A stretch of 64,000 nt of DNA from Hymenoscyphus infarciens (Eukaryota > Ascomycota > Leotiomycetes > Helotiales > Helotiaceae), in NCBI GenBank assembly GCA_001414345.1, contig LLCB01000016.1:124001-188000 (forward strand). Direction: 5' to 3'. Positions 1 through 13,899 of this stretch are shown here, piece by piece. Within the stretch, counting starts at the first letter, position 1; each line of letters opens with the position of its first letter. The translations under genes and the position numbers were made by a program. The notes beneath the pieces are model-generated. The model made no database searches. It was not told the DNA's origin and saw only the letters and a list, made by a program, of their open reading frames with translations.

Positions 1-3000
1 TATCTTCTTAGCTTTCTCTTTTATATCCTTCTCCTTCTCTTCTACTATAATTTTTAGTTAAGACCTTGCCTAGTAGAGCTCTAGAGCCTTTTAATAACTT
101 AGTAAGTACTATTATATATACTAGTAATAGATATTAACCTTAATTACCTTAGAATAATTATTTCTTAAACTTTTAAATAAGAATTAAATTATAAATAAAG
201 CTATATAATAATACTAAAAAACCTTTTTATCTCTACTATTATAAAGAATCTCCTTTATATAGTAATACTAGTATATTATATTAATAACTAGGTTATATAT
301 ATAAGTAAAGTTAAAGGTATATATATTAATAGTACCTTTAGATATTAGTAGTAGTAGAAGATCTAGAACTCTATAGATTATTTTACTTAACTTAAAAATA
401 GTTATTAACTTAGATTTAGAATTTTAATATAATACTAGGGTAAATTAAATCTAATTCTTATACTTATAATTAAAAAATATACTATAAAGATCCTTTATTA
501 CTATTATCTTTAACCTAGCCTTTAATCTAGTCTTTAATCTAGTTATAGATCTTAGTTTCTTTAAAGTTAGTACTTCTAGGTTAACTTCCTCTTCTTTCTT
601 TATTACTTATAAGAGAGATATCTTATTAGTAAATAGATATTTCTTAAGTTTATTAGAAATACTATCTTATAAAGTACTACTAGTCGAGTTAGATTATAAA
701 TTAGAGAGTTTAGATATACTTAGGCTTACTTCCTTTATTATATATTTTTCCTTATTTATAAGTATTTTAGTATTTAGAATTAAATCTAGTTTATATCTTA
801 TATTATTTATTTATATTAGACTAAAAGTTACTATATTAATTAAACTAAACTTTCTATTTATAAGATCTTTTTATTATTATTAAAAGAGAAGTTTATATAT
901 ATCTTTCTAATTCTTATATATATTATTTATATTAAGTTAAGAGATATTATAAATATTAAGCTAACCCTCCTTTAAGTATATTAGAAGAAGAGGTTTTAGT
1001 TTATTACTTTTATAAGCTAAAAATTTACTTTATTTTTAAATAAGCTTATAATTTAATATCTTAATAAAAAGACTATTACTTCTAACTATCTAGACTTATC
1101 TCTTTATAATATTTATAATATCTATTTTAGTATTATCTATTTTCTTAAAAATTACTTTATTAAGGTTTATATATAATAAATAGTCTATTTTTAGTAAGTT
1201 AGGATATTAAAGATAGTTAGTTAGAACTTTATATAAAACATTCTAAATTATATATACTATTAGATATAAATCTAGGTACTCTACTCTCTATATCTAATTA
1301 CTAATCTTATACTATCTATTTAGATACTTAAGAGATTCTTTATATTTTAATATATAAAATTTAAGAGTTCTTTTAAATTTATAACCTACTATAAATATAT
1401 TATACTAAGCCTTTATCTTTATTATATCTAATTCTTAGTCTTAACTAGATGTTAATATATAAGATAATACTACTCTCTTTATTATAGAAGTAACTTTAGA
1501 ACTAGGGTTTAGATTCTTTAAAATATTCTTTTTACTAAAAACTTATATATAGAATTTAAGCTCTTTTAATCTATCTAATTTAGATAAAGAATTAGAGATA
1601 TTATCTATATCCTTAGTTATAAGCTTCTTTAATTTATCTAAATCTAATTTATCTAATTTAGATAAAGAACTAGAGTTACTAAGGCTAGCTTTATTATTTT
1701 TATTATTTTTACTACTAAAATCTACTATTAGAGATAATAAACTAGCTTCTTAGAGTAATTCTTTATATAAATTTTTAGTTATAAAAGATAATAGTAGTAT
1801 TTAAAATAATAAAAGCTATATATTAGAGTTAAGATAATCTTTACTAATTAAAGATTTATTTATAATATCTACTATTAATAATATAAGTTTATTATAATAT
1901 ATCTTTATTATTAATAAGTTTACTAGTATATTAAATAAATCTTTTACTATCTTATTCTAAATTTACTATTTATATAGTAATTCTATTATAGAAATAATAG
2001 TATTTTAGTATTTCTTAATTTTAGATATCTTTTATACTTTTTATAGAGCCTTACTTACTAAGGAAATTTCGTTCTAAAGTAAGAGTATAATTTTAGCTCT
2101 ATTACTTTAAATCTACTATTTTAGAAGTTTAATAGTAGAGTTAAATATATCTTATATAGAAAATTTATATTAATAATAAGTAAGAAGATTATAAGCCTAT
2201 ATTTCTACTTTAAGTAGCTAGCTTTTAAGTTAAAGAACTATTCTTCTACTAAGTAGTAGATATATTATTATTAAAGAATAACTCTAGTATTTTAAAGAAT
2301 AATTTACTAGGAAGGAAAACTAGTAATAAAATTCTCTTAAGCTCTAAGACTATTTAACTTCTAATAATAGATAAGTAGAGAGTATTCTTAGATAGTAGAG
2401 GTTTACTACTAAGGTAATTAATAATATTTAAAGAGATAGTTAATTTTAAAATAAATATAGTTTAGTATTTAAAAGTAAAAACTTACTATCTACGTTCTTA
2501 AAGCTAGACTAAGATTTTAATAAACTATAAGCTTTTATAATTAATAGAGATAATTTAATTAAAGAACTATAGTAAACTTTAAAAAGAGTTACTTTAATTA
2601 AGAAACTAATTTTATTACTAGCTAAGATAAGAGAAAAGGCTTAAAAACAGTTTATAGCTTTTATAGAAATAAGATTAATAAAAGAATTAATCTTTAAAGT
2701 TATAAAAAGTATATAAGATTTAGTTAGAAGCTTAAAATCTATAATCTTAAAAGATATAGATAAATTTAAAAGTAAGGCTATAGTCTTAGAAGAGAGGTAA
2801 GATCTAGTTAGAGTAATAAAGATTATAATATTAGTTTTTAAAAAGGTAATATTTTATAAGAGCGTAGGTAAAGAATTCTACTATTTAGTTATACTATTTA
2901 GTAGATAGAACAACTTTAAGTATATACTATTCTATTATTATATTATAAGCTAGTATAAAGTTAGAAAGGCTAAGAGATAATTATACTATATAATATAAGC

Positions 3001-3134
3001 TTAGTAATTTAGTAATAACGAATTTTTTAAGTTTAACTAATTAATTTCGTCTTCTTCTATTAACTAGGTTCTAATATAGCTCTTTTATTAAGTTTCTAGA
3101 ACGCTAATATCTTCGATTCTAGGTTACGGTTCTA

Positions 3135-3480
3135 GTAATACTATATCTTTACTAGTATAATCGCTTATAGAATAGTAATCGTTTATAAGATAGTAATTAC
3201 TTATAAGATAGCTAGTAGATTATAGCTCTATAAGTACTATATCTTTATTAGTATAATCGCTTATAGAATAGTAATTACTTATAAAATAACTAGTAGATTA
3301 TAGCTCTATAAATACTATATCTTTACTAGTATAATTGCTTATAGAATAGCTAGTAGATTATAGCTCTATAAGTACTATGTCTTTACTAGTATAATCGCTT
3401 ATAGAATAGCTAGTAGATTATAGCTCTATAAGTACTATGTCTTTACTAGTATAATAGCTTATAAAGTATAATTCTAAAAA
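3135..3480 (+). repeat. 60-bp tandem repeat within a decayed ORF
   Basis: A unit of 60 bp recurs about five times; the copies at 3,301-3,360, 3,361-3,420 and the start of the next are nearly identical. An earlier copy carries a 20-bp internal insertion. The unit is a multiple of three. The plus frame reads a 20-residue period (L-L-V-stop-S-L-I-E and so on) whose stops could be RIP-converted Gln or Trp codons. It is probably a repeat domain of a dead transposon protein. Confidence 0.7.
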
Positions 3481-6400
3481 TACTCTTTCTTTACTAATAT
3501 AATAAGTAGTAGGCTAAAAATCTAGAGACATAGATTCTAGAATAAGAGTTTAAAGCTTTAGAGATAATATATCTTTAGTATCTTTAGTATCTTTATTAAT
3601 AGAGATACTAATAGATTTACTTAAAGGCTAAGACTATAAAGAAGTTATATATCTTTTTATAGATTATAAAGGAGTAGCTTTAAATAAATATTAGTAATAA
3701 CTAAAAATAAGAAAAGAAACCTATAATCTAGTAAGAGCTTTCTATATACCTACGTTTATATTAGCGATTATCTATATTTCTTTTATTATAATTATTCTAG
3801 TTTAGACTAGTCTTTATAAAAGTAGTAGATGTTTTTAAAGTATATTTAAAGATTAAGATAGTACTAGTAGATACTATTTTATAGATATATAATAGTTATT
3901 AACTAAACCTTATACTAAATATCTCTCTTCTATCTCTCTTATTTTAGTAAATTATATACCTTTAATAATACTTAAAATAATCTAAATTATAATATTTAAG
4001 GTTTTTCTTCTTAATTAAATTTATTTATCCTTAGTTAATTAAATATAAATAACTAGTAATAGTTAAGTCTTCTAAGATAACTCTTAAATTCTCTCTCTAT
4101 TATTCTATATAATAAACTCTAATCTCTTATATCTACTAATCTATTTAAAAGAAACTAGGTTAAATACTTTTAATAGAATATAGAATAAGTAAAGTATACT
4201 AAAACTTATTCTTAGCTATCTTAATATAGACGTTTATATACTAGTTATTAAATAATAACTTATTTTTTAGCTACTCGTTTCTTAGATTTTCTAGTTATAA
4301 TAGTTAATTTACCTTCTTTAAAAGAGAGATAATAAGCCTCTACTATAAAGTTAATAATATAAGATAAAATATAAGAGTTATAAAGCTTTTTAAGATTAAT
4401 ATCTAAGATATTTAATACTACTACTAAGCTTATAAAAGCGCTTACTAAGCTTATAAAAGTACTTATTATTAGTTTATTTAAAGTATAAATTAAATCTAAA
4501 AGTAGTTAACTAAAATTAATAAAACCTAGATTAATTAAGTTTAAGCTTACTTCTAAACCTCCTTCTACCTTAAATAATAGCTAGCTAAGTTATTTAGTAA
4601 TATTCTTCTTATTATCCTTTTTATTATCTTTCTTATTATTAGTAATAAAAAGACTCTTTTTAGTCTTATTATTAAGATTAAAAGATAGAAAGTCTAATAT
4701 TTTATTAATTAAGTTATTATTCTATAAAAAATAATTAAAATCTATTTCTTTATCTTTAACTAAAAATAAAAGAAGATAGTTTAAATAAACTTTAGTAGTA
4801 TTTTCTTTTATAAGCTTATTTTAGAAATTTATTTTCTCTACTACTAAGACTAGTTATATAATATCTAACTTAAAGCTTAAATTAACTAAGTTTTTAAGAA
4901 TAGAACTATAATTTTAAGGATTTATAAAATAGGTTCTAATATTTAAATTAATAGATTCTAATATAAAAGAGGCTTTAACTATACTATTAGAGATAGCTAA
5001 TATAGAATTTATAATAACTAGGCTAGACTTAAATATAAGAATAGAGAGTAGTAAGTTAGCCTTAAAAAGAGAGAGGTATACTATTAATAATATAGAATTA
5101 ACTAGTAGTAACTTAAAAGAGAGAATAGAAGTAGTCTTAATATATAAATCGACTAATAGTATTATTAAAGAAGGGACTAAGAAGGCGTTTTAGTTTAAAT
5201 TTTAAAGAATTAATAGCTTAGATTTTAACTTCTAAATACTTTTAATTAAAGGTTTTAGAGATTTAAGTTACTTTTCTTTTAAGATATTAATAGTTTTATT
5301 CTTTTCTACTTTAACTACTTTTACTAAGTAGTTTATTAGTAAAGATACTAAAAAGATTTAAAGAAGGCTTATTAGAAGTAACTTAAGAAAGTAAAGTAGT
5401 TAATTTATCTAGCTATTCTTTTAAGAATTAAGAACTAAAAGTAAGGATTTTTAACTTAACCTTAGTAAAGGTTTTTAGAACTAGAGATATCTTAATATTA
5501 GTAATTAAAATTATAAGTATATTATTATCTAATTACTTATTACTATTTATACTCTACTCTAATCTACTATATTATTTTAATTTAAAGTATTAGCTATTAA
5601 GTTTAATATTATTTATAAGAGGAACTAGAGTACTATCTCTTTTCTATTTTTATACTTTATAATCTAATAAGTATATAGCTTTCTCTTTTAAGTAAGTAAG
5701 AATAGTTTTATTATATAGGTTAGTAGGTTTAAGGCTAATATCTTTTATTAATATATTTATAGTATAGATAGACGTAGAAAAAATATCGCCTTTAGCTATC
5801 TTTCTACGTTTTTTAAACTTTAAAATAGTTAAGTAATTAAGTTAGTATATAGTATTTCTAATCTCTTTAAAGACTTTATTAGTATATTTTAAATTACTTT
5901 TTCTCTAAAATAGAGTAAGAATATTAATTCCTTTTACTATATATATATCTTTATTATCTAATAAGTATATATTCTTAAGTATAAGTTTAGCTCTCTATTA
6001 TCTACTTAATTAAGAAAAAGGTACTCTAATATAAGCCTTTACTTATAGTAGAATATATATAATACTATTATAATACTTCTTATACTTTAATTATTACTTT
6101 ATAATTAGATAGAGATTTTTTATAAAAATAGTAAAAAATAGTTAGTTAATATTAGTATAATTATAAAAGGCTATAGTTTTATTAGGAATTCTAAGAAGAC
6201 TTTTACTAACTTCTAAAGTTATAATTCTAAGACTAGCTAGGTAATACTAAATATTAGTATTATTAGTTAGAGAAGGAACTTTATAGTATTTATTATCTAT
6301 AAAGAAGTTAGGTTTAAATTATAGAGGTATTATAAATTAAGAATATAGATATAGATATAAATAACTTATAAAATATAAGAGTAGATAAGGTCTATGTTTA

Positions 6401-9400
6401 TAAGAGCTATAGTCGTAAGTTAGTCTCTATTTTAAGAAATAAATATAGAGTAGTATACTAAATTAATTATACTATACTAAAATATAATTAAATATCTAAT
6501 AATATTATATAAGGTTAGATATATAAAGTTAAAGTTAAATTAGCTCTAATACTTAGTTATATATTAACTTAGACTCTACTTATTTCTAATAGTTATATAA
6601 TATACTAGGTAGGTCTTTATCTTAGTAAATAAACTATCTTAAGATAGAGTATTTACTTCTTTCTTCTTATAACTCTAATATGTTTTTAAATAAGCTACTC
6701 TCTATAATCTACCTTACCTTAGAGCTAATTAGATAGTACTTAGTATTCTTACTATAATATATAAATATTATAGTAAGTTAAAAGTATTTTATAGCCTTAT
6801 AGTATCTTATAGTACTAATATCTTACGTCGTTGCTAATTATTATTAGATTTCTTATAAAGCTAGTCTTCTACTACTTATATTAGTATACTAAGAATAGTA
6901 TAGATATAATCTTTAGTTTTCTAATACTAATTAGTCTATTTATCTTTATAATACTAGGATCTCTATCTCTCTTATTAAATAGAAGTGCTTCTTAAAGAAT
7001 TAAGTAAGTATTAATTAATTAAACTTTTTAATTTAAGCTAATTAGCTAGAACTTTACTACTCTTAATATTTTAACCTCTTAAACTCGTATTTCTTCTAAA
7101 CCTATCTTATTCTATATAAATACTAATAATTCTTATTATACTATTATTACTTCTACTAGTACTAATAATTCTTAATATATAGTTATTATATTTAGAGCTC
7201 TTATAACCTCTTAGAATACTTCTTAAAGGTTACCTTATATCTCTTCTTAAATACCTACTTACTATAAATCTCTTTATAAATCTCCTTATATAGCTATATA
7301 GTTACCTTAGTCGTCTATATCTATATATTAATTAAGTATTTTTTTACGTTTACTAAGCTTACTTAACATTTATACTATTAATAATACTATTAATAATATT
7401 AATAATAATAATAATATACTTAATCTTAATAATACTAGTTCTAAGAATATTTTAAGATATATAAATAAAATAGGATTATAACTTACCTTACCTTAATAAA
7501 GTTTTATAAATAAAGCTTTAAATTTTCTTAAAATATAAGTTAGTATTATAAGAATTACTAAAATCTAAATTAATATAGTATTTAATTATACTTATTAGAG
7601 CTTCTAAACTAGTCTCTTACTAATTAAAAGATATACTACTAAAAAATCTAAGTATTTTACTAAGTATTAGAATAGCTTACTAAAGTCTATAGTTCTTAAG
7701 ACCTTTTTATATATTAGTCGATTCTATTATATAACTACTAGAAAGCCTAAATTTCTAGATAATACTATTACTAAATATAAGTAAATTTAAATAATTATAT
7801 ACTAAAAAAAAAAGTAATATTTAAGACTTATTTCTTATAATAAGTTAAAGAGTCTTAATATTTTTAATATTTTATCTAATCGTTACTATAAATAAGTTAT
7901 AGTTTATAGTTTATATTCTAATATAATTATCTTTTTTGTTTTTTTTTTTATATCTATATTAAGAGGCTTTAGAAGTTTAGTAGTATTTTCTATAATAATC
8001 TTTAGCTAGCTATATTAATAGAAGAGGTATAGCTACCTAGGAGTCTTATAGTCTTATATTTATTACTAGCGTTTAGTAGTGTTTTTTAATAATATTTATA
8101 AGTATATTCCTTATCTAATAATAGCTAGAGTCTTAGGCCTTACTTTTTCTATATTTCTATATATAGTTTTTTTAAAATATAATTAGTTATAAGAGTATAG
8201 TTTATTATTTATACTATTTAGCTATATACTAAGAGTTAATAGTCCTTAAAGTTAATTAATTTAGTTATTTTAAAAGCTTTATTATTATATTATTCTAAAT
8301 ATATATAGTTAAATATATTATTATACTAAATAAAGTAGTAATACTCTAATTAGATAGTACTATATATTAGAAAGCTACTATATTAGTACTAATAAGATAG
8401 TACTAATATAGTAACTATATATAGTTAAGACTAAATATAATTACTTTCTTTATCTTAATACCTATAAGTATAAAAAGACTTTAATTAATTAAAGTAATAC
8501 TTAATAAAGAAAGAGTTATATTTATAAATTACCTAAGATAATTTTATAAGATGATTTCTTAAGATAATTTCCTAAGATATTAAGTACTTCTTAAAAAATA
8601 AAATAAAAGAGTATTATACTTCTTTTAATATAAAGCTATAAAGCTAAAAGTAAAAAGGATAGTTATAAGAAAGTAGTAACTTTATCTAATTATTATTTAA
8701 ATAATCCTTTTATATATAGATTTTTTAATAAATAAGTATAAATTATTTTCTTATTATCTACTTATTTTTATTTATATTATAAAGCTTTTTTACTAGCTTT
8801 AAGTTTTTAGATATATTATCTCTTTAACTATAGAAAAGCTTCTATTTTAAATCTATTATATATCTTATATCTAAGTAAATAATTAAAAAAGAAGGTCTTT
8901 TTAAATAAGCTACCTTTTATCTATTACTTAATAGTTCTATTAAAGTTAAACTAAAGAAAGAAGAAGAAGCTAAACTTTAAATATATATAGTTAATTTATT
9001 TTTATATTTATTTAAATAGAATTCTTATAGTTAAATAATAGATAATATATAAAGAAGTTATTTCTACCTTTTATTATATATTCTATCTTTATAAATCTAA
9101 AAAATTTTTATTTACTTTTAAAAGAAGATTAAAAACTTTATATATTAATAAGTATAAATAAATATAATCTACTTAGTATTTTTATTATTAAGGTTTATAT
9201 ATTATCTCTTACTTTTATTATAGAGTTTATAATAGGAAGTTATTAAAGTTAGCCTAGTTTTAGAAATCTATTAGTATCTTAAAAATATTTATTAACTTTA
9301 TAGTTAATAAAATAATCTAGACGTTAGTTATAGTCTTAGTCTATAGAAGAGAATGTTTCTAGTTAGGCTTCTATCTAATATAATTCTATTAAACATAGTT

Positions 9401-11954
9401 CTATTTAAGAGAATTCTATTTAGACGTTATTCTAAAAACTTTATTCTATTAATATTATAATACTAAGTTAAAAATTAATTTAAAAGTATAATTTCTATTA
9501 TAATCTTTATAAAAAGTATATACCTATTATATTTATACCTACTTATAACTTATTATTCCTTTACTACTAGCTTTTTTATAATACTATTATATTCTTTAAT
9601 ATACCTATTCTTTCTTATAAATTATCTTTCGATTTTCTATACTAATTTAAATTTTACTATAACTAGTAGTTTACTAGTTACTAACTTATAAATTCGAATT
9701 CTATTATTTCTTTACTATTTTAGAAAGAGATATTTTCTTCTAAGAAATAACTACTCTATATTCTACTCTATATACTTTATACTTTATTATATATTTAGTT
9801 AATCTACTATTCTAACTAACGTTCTTAGAATACTCCTTAGAGTATAGAGTATAATATTTAGTATTAAAAATAAATTACTTATACTTAATAAATATTATCT
9901 ATTACTAAAGATTATCTATTATTTTCTACTTTAGAAGGAATAGCTATTATATATAATAAAGAAAAAATTTAGTTTATAAGTTAAATTTATATATTAGATT
10001 TAGCTAAGATAATTAGTAAAGTAGAGCTAGAGCTAAGTAGACTAGAATAGACTAGAGTAGAGCTTTATTTATAAAATATAATTTATTTATTTATTAATAA
10101 TAAAATCTCTTATAAATTATATTAATATTAAGTTTCTATCTCTTTTTCTATATTTACTTCTATACTATCTTCTTTTAATATTATATATTATAATCTTTAT
10201 AATTTATACTCTTAATCTTAGATTTAAGCTAAGATTTAAGTCTATCTTTAATAAGAGATCTAAGATATACTTAGTTTTAATATAATTAGTTTAATATAGA
10301 AATATAAAGACTCTAAGGTCTACTAAAAAATAATACTTAACTAGCGAAAAAATCCCTCTACTTATACTTAAAGCTAATTTAAAGTAGGGAATTTATAAAT
10401 TCTCTATTATAAGAACCTATACCTTTATCTATAAAAGACTAAATAATAAGAAACTAGTATTTAGTATCTATACTTTAGATCTCTTAACTAAAGAATATTA
10501 TTAGTTTAGAGTTAAATATAGTAGACTAGATCTTAATAATATAGCTTATCTTAATAGAAAGGATTTTAGCTTTTTTAAAGATATAAAATTATATTCTCTA
10601 GAAAACCTTAATCTTTTAGTAATAATATAAAAGAAGTAAGTCTAGCTTACTATTACTTAGTTATTAGTTATTTATAATTTTTAGATTATAAGCTTTTATT
10701 TAATAAAAAAGAAGATAAGTATAGTTAAAGATTATTTAAAGAAATCTATATAAGGTTTTTAGGAGTTTCTATTATTTATCTTACTTTTTAATAATTTTAT
10801 ATATAATCTTATAATTTATACTATATTTAAAGAAAAGGTAAGATTTACTATATACTATTTAAAAAATCTCTTACTTAGATAATTAGTTATATATATTTAG
10901 AAAGATAGAGCTAAGGTATAGTCTCTCTAGTATTAGTTACTTTAGAAGTAATTTAAAACTCTATATAATAACTACTATAAAATTATAAAATTACTTTAAA
11001 TCCTTATTAATAGCTTAATATTTTACTAAGAATCTAGCTAGTATATAAATATAATTATTATATTAATCTATATTAGAAGACGTTATCTTAGCTTAAATAA
11101 TATAAATACTATTAAGAATTTAACTTAGCTTTTTAAAGTTTATATAAATAAGAGATTAAATATAGATATAGTAATAGATATTAGACCTAGAAGAAATATT
11201 TATAATTTTAAAGTTTTAAATAGATTAGAATTTTATAAATTAATATAAAACTATAGTTAGTTTCTAAATTATTATATAAACTTTAAACTAATACTATATA
11301 GAAATAAAACAACCTTATAAGATAGAGGATTTAGTAAGTAGTATTAAGAAGAAATAGAAACTTATTATATAGTTAATATTTTAATATTATTCTATTCTAA
11401 ATATATTATAAATTGTTTTATTATATTAAATATATCTAAATTAGACGAGTTATAAGAAATAAGGTAGAAATAGAGTATATAGTAGATAGTAGTAGAAGTT
11501 AAGATTAATAGGTAGCGCTTAGGTATATATAGGATAAATAGTAGAGTAGAGGCTTAAATTTTAACTAATAAAATATAAGTATATATTATATATCTTTTAT
11601 TCCTCTTCTATTCTATAATATATTATATATTTAATTTTACTCTCTTCTTTAAAAAAAAATAGTAGGTTCCTCTACTAATAAATATATATAAATCTTCTTT
11701 TAAATATTCTTACTTATTATTAACTACTTTTAATAACTTAACTAGATAGTTTTAGTATTAAATTTAGTTCTTATATAAATAAGTTTAATCCTCTTCTTTT
11801 CTAATATATCTACTTAAGTTCCTCTTTTTAAAAGTTAAATATATAATTTTATATATACTATATTAAAGCTTATAAGTAAGCAAGTATTTATATTCTTTTA
11901 AATATCTTATCTTAATAAATCTAATAAGATTAGTAGTATATTAGAGTATATATT

Positions 11955-12100
11955 AGTAGTATTAATGTTAGAAATATTACTTATAATACTATAGTTACTA
12001 GTAGTATTATTAGTAGTATTAATATTAAAAATATTACTTATAATACTATAGTTACTAGTAGTATTATTAGTAGTATTAATATTAGAAGTATTACTAGTAA
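11955..12100. repeat. 57-bp tandem repeat
   Basis: Two full copies (11,955-12,011 and 12,012-12,068) and a partial third copy of a 57-bp unit. It merges into simple (ACT/AGT)-rich sequence up to about 12,150. The unit length is a multiple of three, so it may come from a repeated peptide, but no product is recognisable. Confidence 0.65.
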
Positions 12101-12889
12101 TAATAGAAGTACTATTATTACTAGTAATACTATTACTACTATTATTACTATTAGTTAAGTAGAGTATTTATTATAATAGGTTAGGAATATAAGTTCTAAA
12201 TAGAGATATAATCTTCTAAATTAATATAGAATAAGCATTAGCTTCTAAGAACTCTCTAGTTTATATAAATAAATAAAATACTTAAGATCTAAAGCTTATT
12301 TCTTTATATACTTCTTTAAATTAATTCTCTATATAAGTATAGAAATAGCTTATTTTATTAGTTTCTTTATCTTAGCTCTAATTACTAATATAATATATTA
12401 TTTTATATTTATATTTTTCTAAGATCTCTATCTATTATTCCTATATTAGCTAAGAGCTAAGATTCTATAATTTATATCTTATCTTACTTATATACTAATT
12501 AATATAAAGGCTTTATTTATAGTTTTATTTCTATAATTCTTAATATACTACCTCTATTTACTAATATCTACTTAGACATTTTTTACTACTAGTATAGCTT
12601 AGTATACTATTATATATTTATCTTTTACTTCTTTATCTTAGTTAGCTCTCTCTTATTTACTAAGTTTCTACTACTAATTAAATATAAACGTAGAACTATA
12701 ACTATTTATTAGAGAGTTATTTAAGTTCTTCTTTTATTATTATTTATATTTCTCTAGAATATCTTATTTCTTTCTTTCTTAGAATAAATCTTAACTTATA
12801 AGAATTTAATAGATTATAAAAGAAAATCCTTTTATAGACTTTCTAATATACTTAAAAATTAAGTTAATATTTTCTCTCTATTATAGTTT

Positions 12890-13394
12890 TATAATAGTAC
12901 GCTATCCTAGATTATTATATAACAGCTAGATTATTATATAATAGCACTATTCTAAATTATTAGCATTCGTGAAACTACCGATACCTCTAAGTAGTGCTAA
13001 TACCTCTGATACCTCTAATACCTCTAGGGCCGAGATTATAAATAACTAATACTTATATAAGTAAAGTGCTAAAGGTATTAATATCTGATATTTATATATA
13101 GAAGAGATTAAGGTTTAGATATTATATATTTAGCTTTCTGAAGGATTAGAAGTTATATATTTAGCTTTTTAGCTCTTATTATTTAGTATTAGCTATATTA
13201 GATAGAGCTTAGTTATTATTATTATTAGAACTTAGAAGCTTCTAACCTTCTTATATATAGACGTTTATATTTAATATAGTAGAGGGATAGTTATTATTTT
13301 CTTCTATATTAGAGCCTAGTATCTATATACGTTATTCTACTATATATACTCTTATATACTTCTACTATAGTTATATATATTTCGTACTATTATA
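12890..13394 (+). repeat. 5' LTR of Gypsy copy 1
   Basis: 505 bp, aligned along its length with 20,449-20,952. Differences between the two LTRs are mainly C/T and G/A transitions. It begins tataatagtac and ends cgtactattata, preceded by the 5-bp duplication. The 5' untranslated region that follows is shared with the relic at 53.67 kb and with the minus-strand element at 44 kb. Confidence 0.92.
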
Positions 13395-13899
13395 TAAAAA
13401 TAATAACTATTCTTCGCTAGTAATAGCCTTTATAATATCTCTTTTAAGCTTATTATTACTTTTTTTATTTCGATTTTAATTTAGCCTCTAATTAGACTAT
13501 AATAACATATTCTTAAATAGCTAGGATTCTAGAAATCTCCTAGACAGCTAGTAATACTAGGGTTTAGTATTTATATAAATAGCTAGTAAAAATCGTGTTT
13601 TATACGTTAAAGAATTAGAATATACTAAGTATTCCTAAGAATCCTAATAACTCTCTCTATATAAGGATTATTATATATAATTTAGATAGTTAATAATATA
13701 AACAGTTATCTAGAAAACTCCTAAATCGCCTCTTTTACTCCTTCTAATTTAATATTTAATATATTAAAATCTAAAATAACTCTAGGTCTCTTCTAAGCTC
13801 TACTTCTAAGTATAGAGCCTCTCTTTAAGTAATAAAGTTAAGCCTCTACTAAAAGGTCTCTAACTTAGTACTATACTTCTAAGAACACTAAGAAGCCTA

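Larger units (their letters stand above)
1..12884. other. AT-rich block of RIP-destroyed repeats
   Basis: About 12.9 kb with very high AT, stop codons in all frames, and almost no CA or TG dinucleotides while CT, AG and some CG survive. This is the expected product of repeat-induced point mutation acting at CpA on both strands. No intact gene is visible. Some stretches keep a coding-like texture with only TAG/TAA stops, for example the plus strand around 2,400-3,500, which runs into a 60-bp repeat. They read as decayed transposon ORFs that I could not assign to a family. Confidence 0.85.
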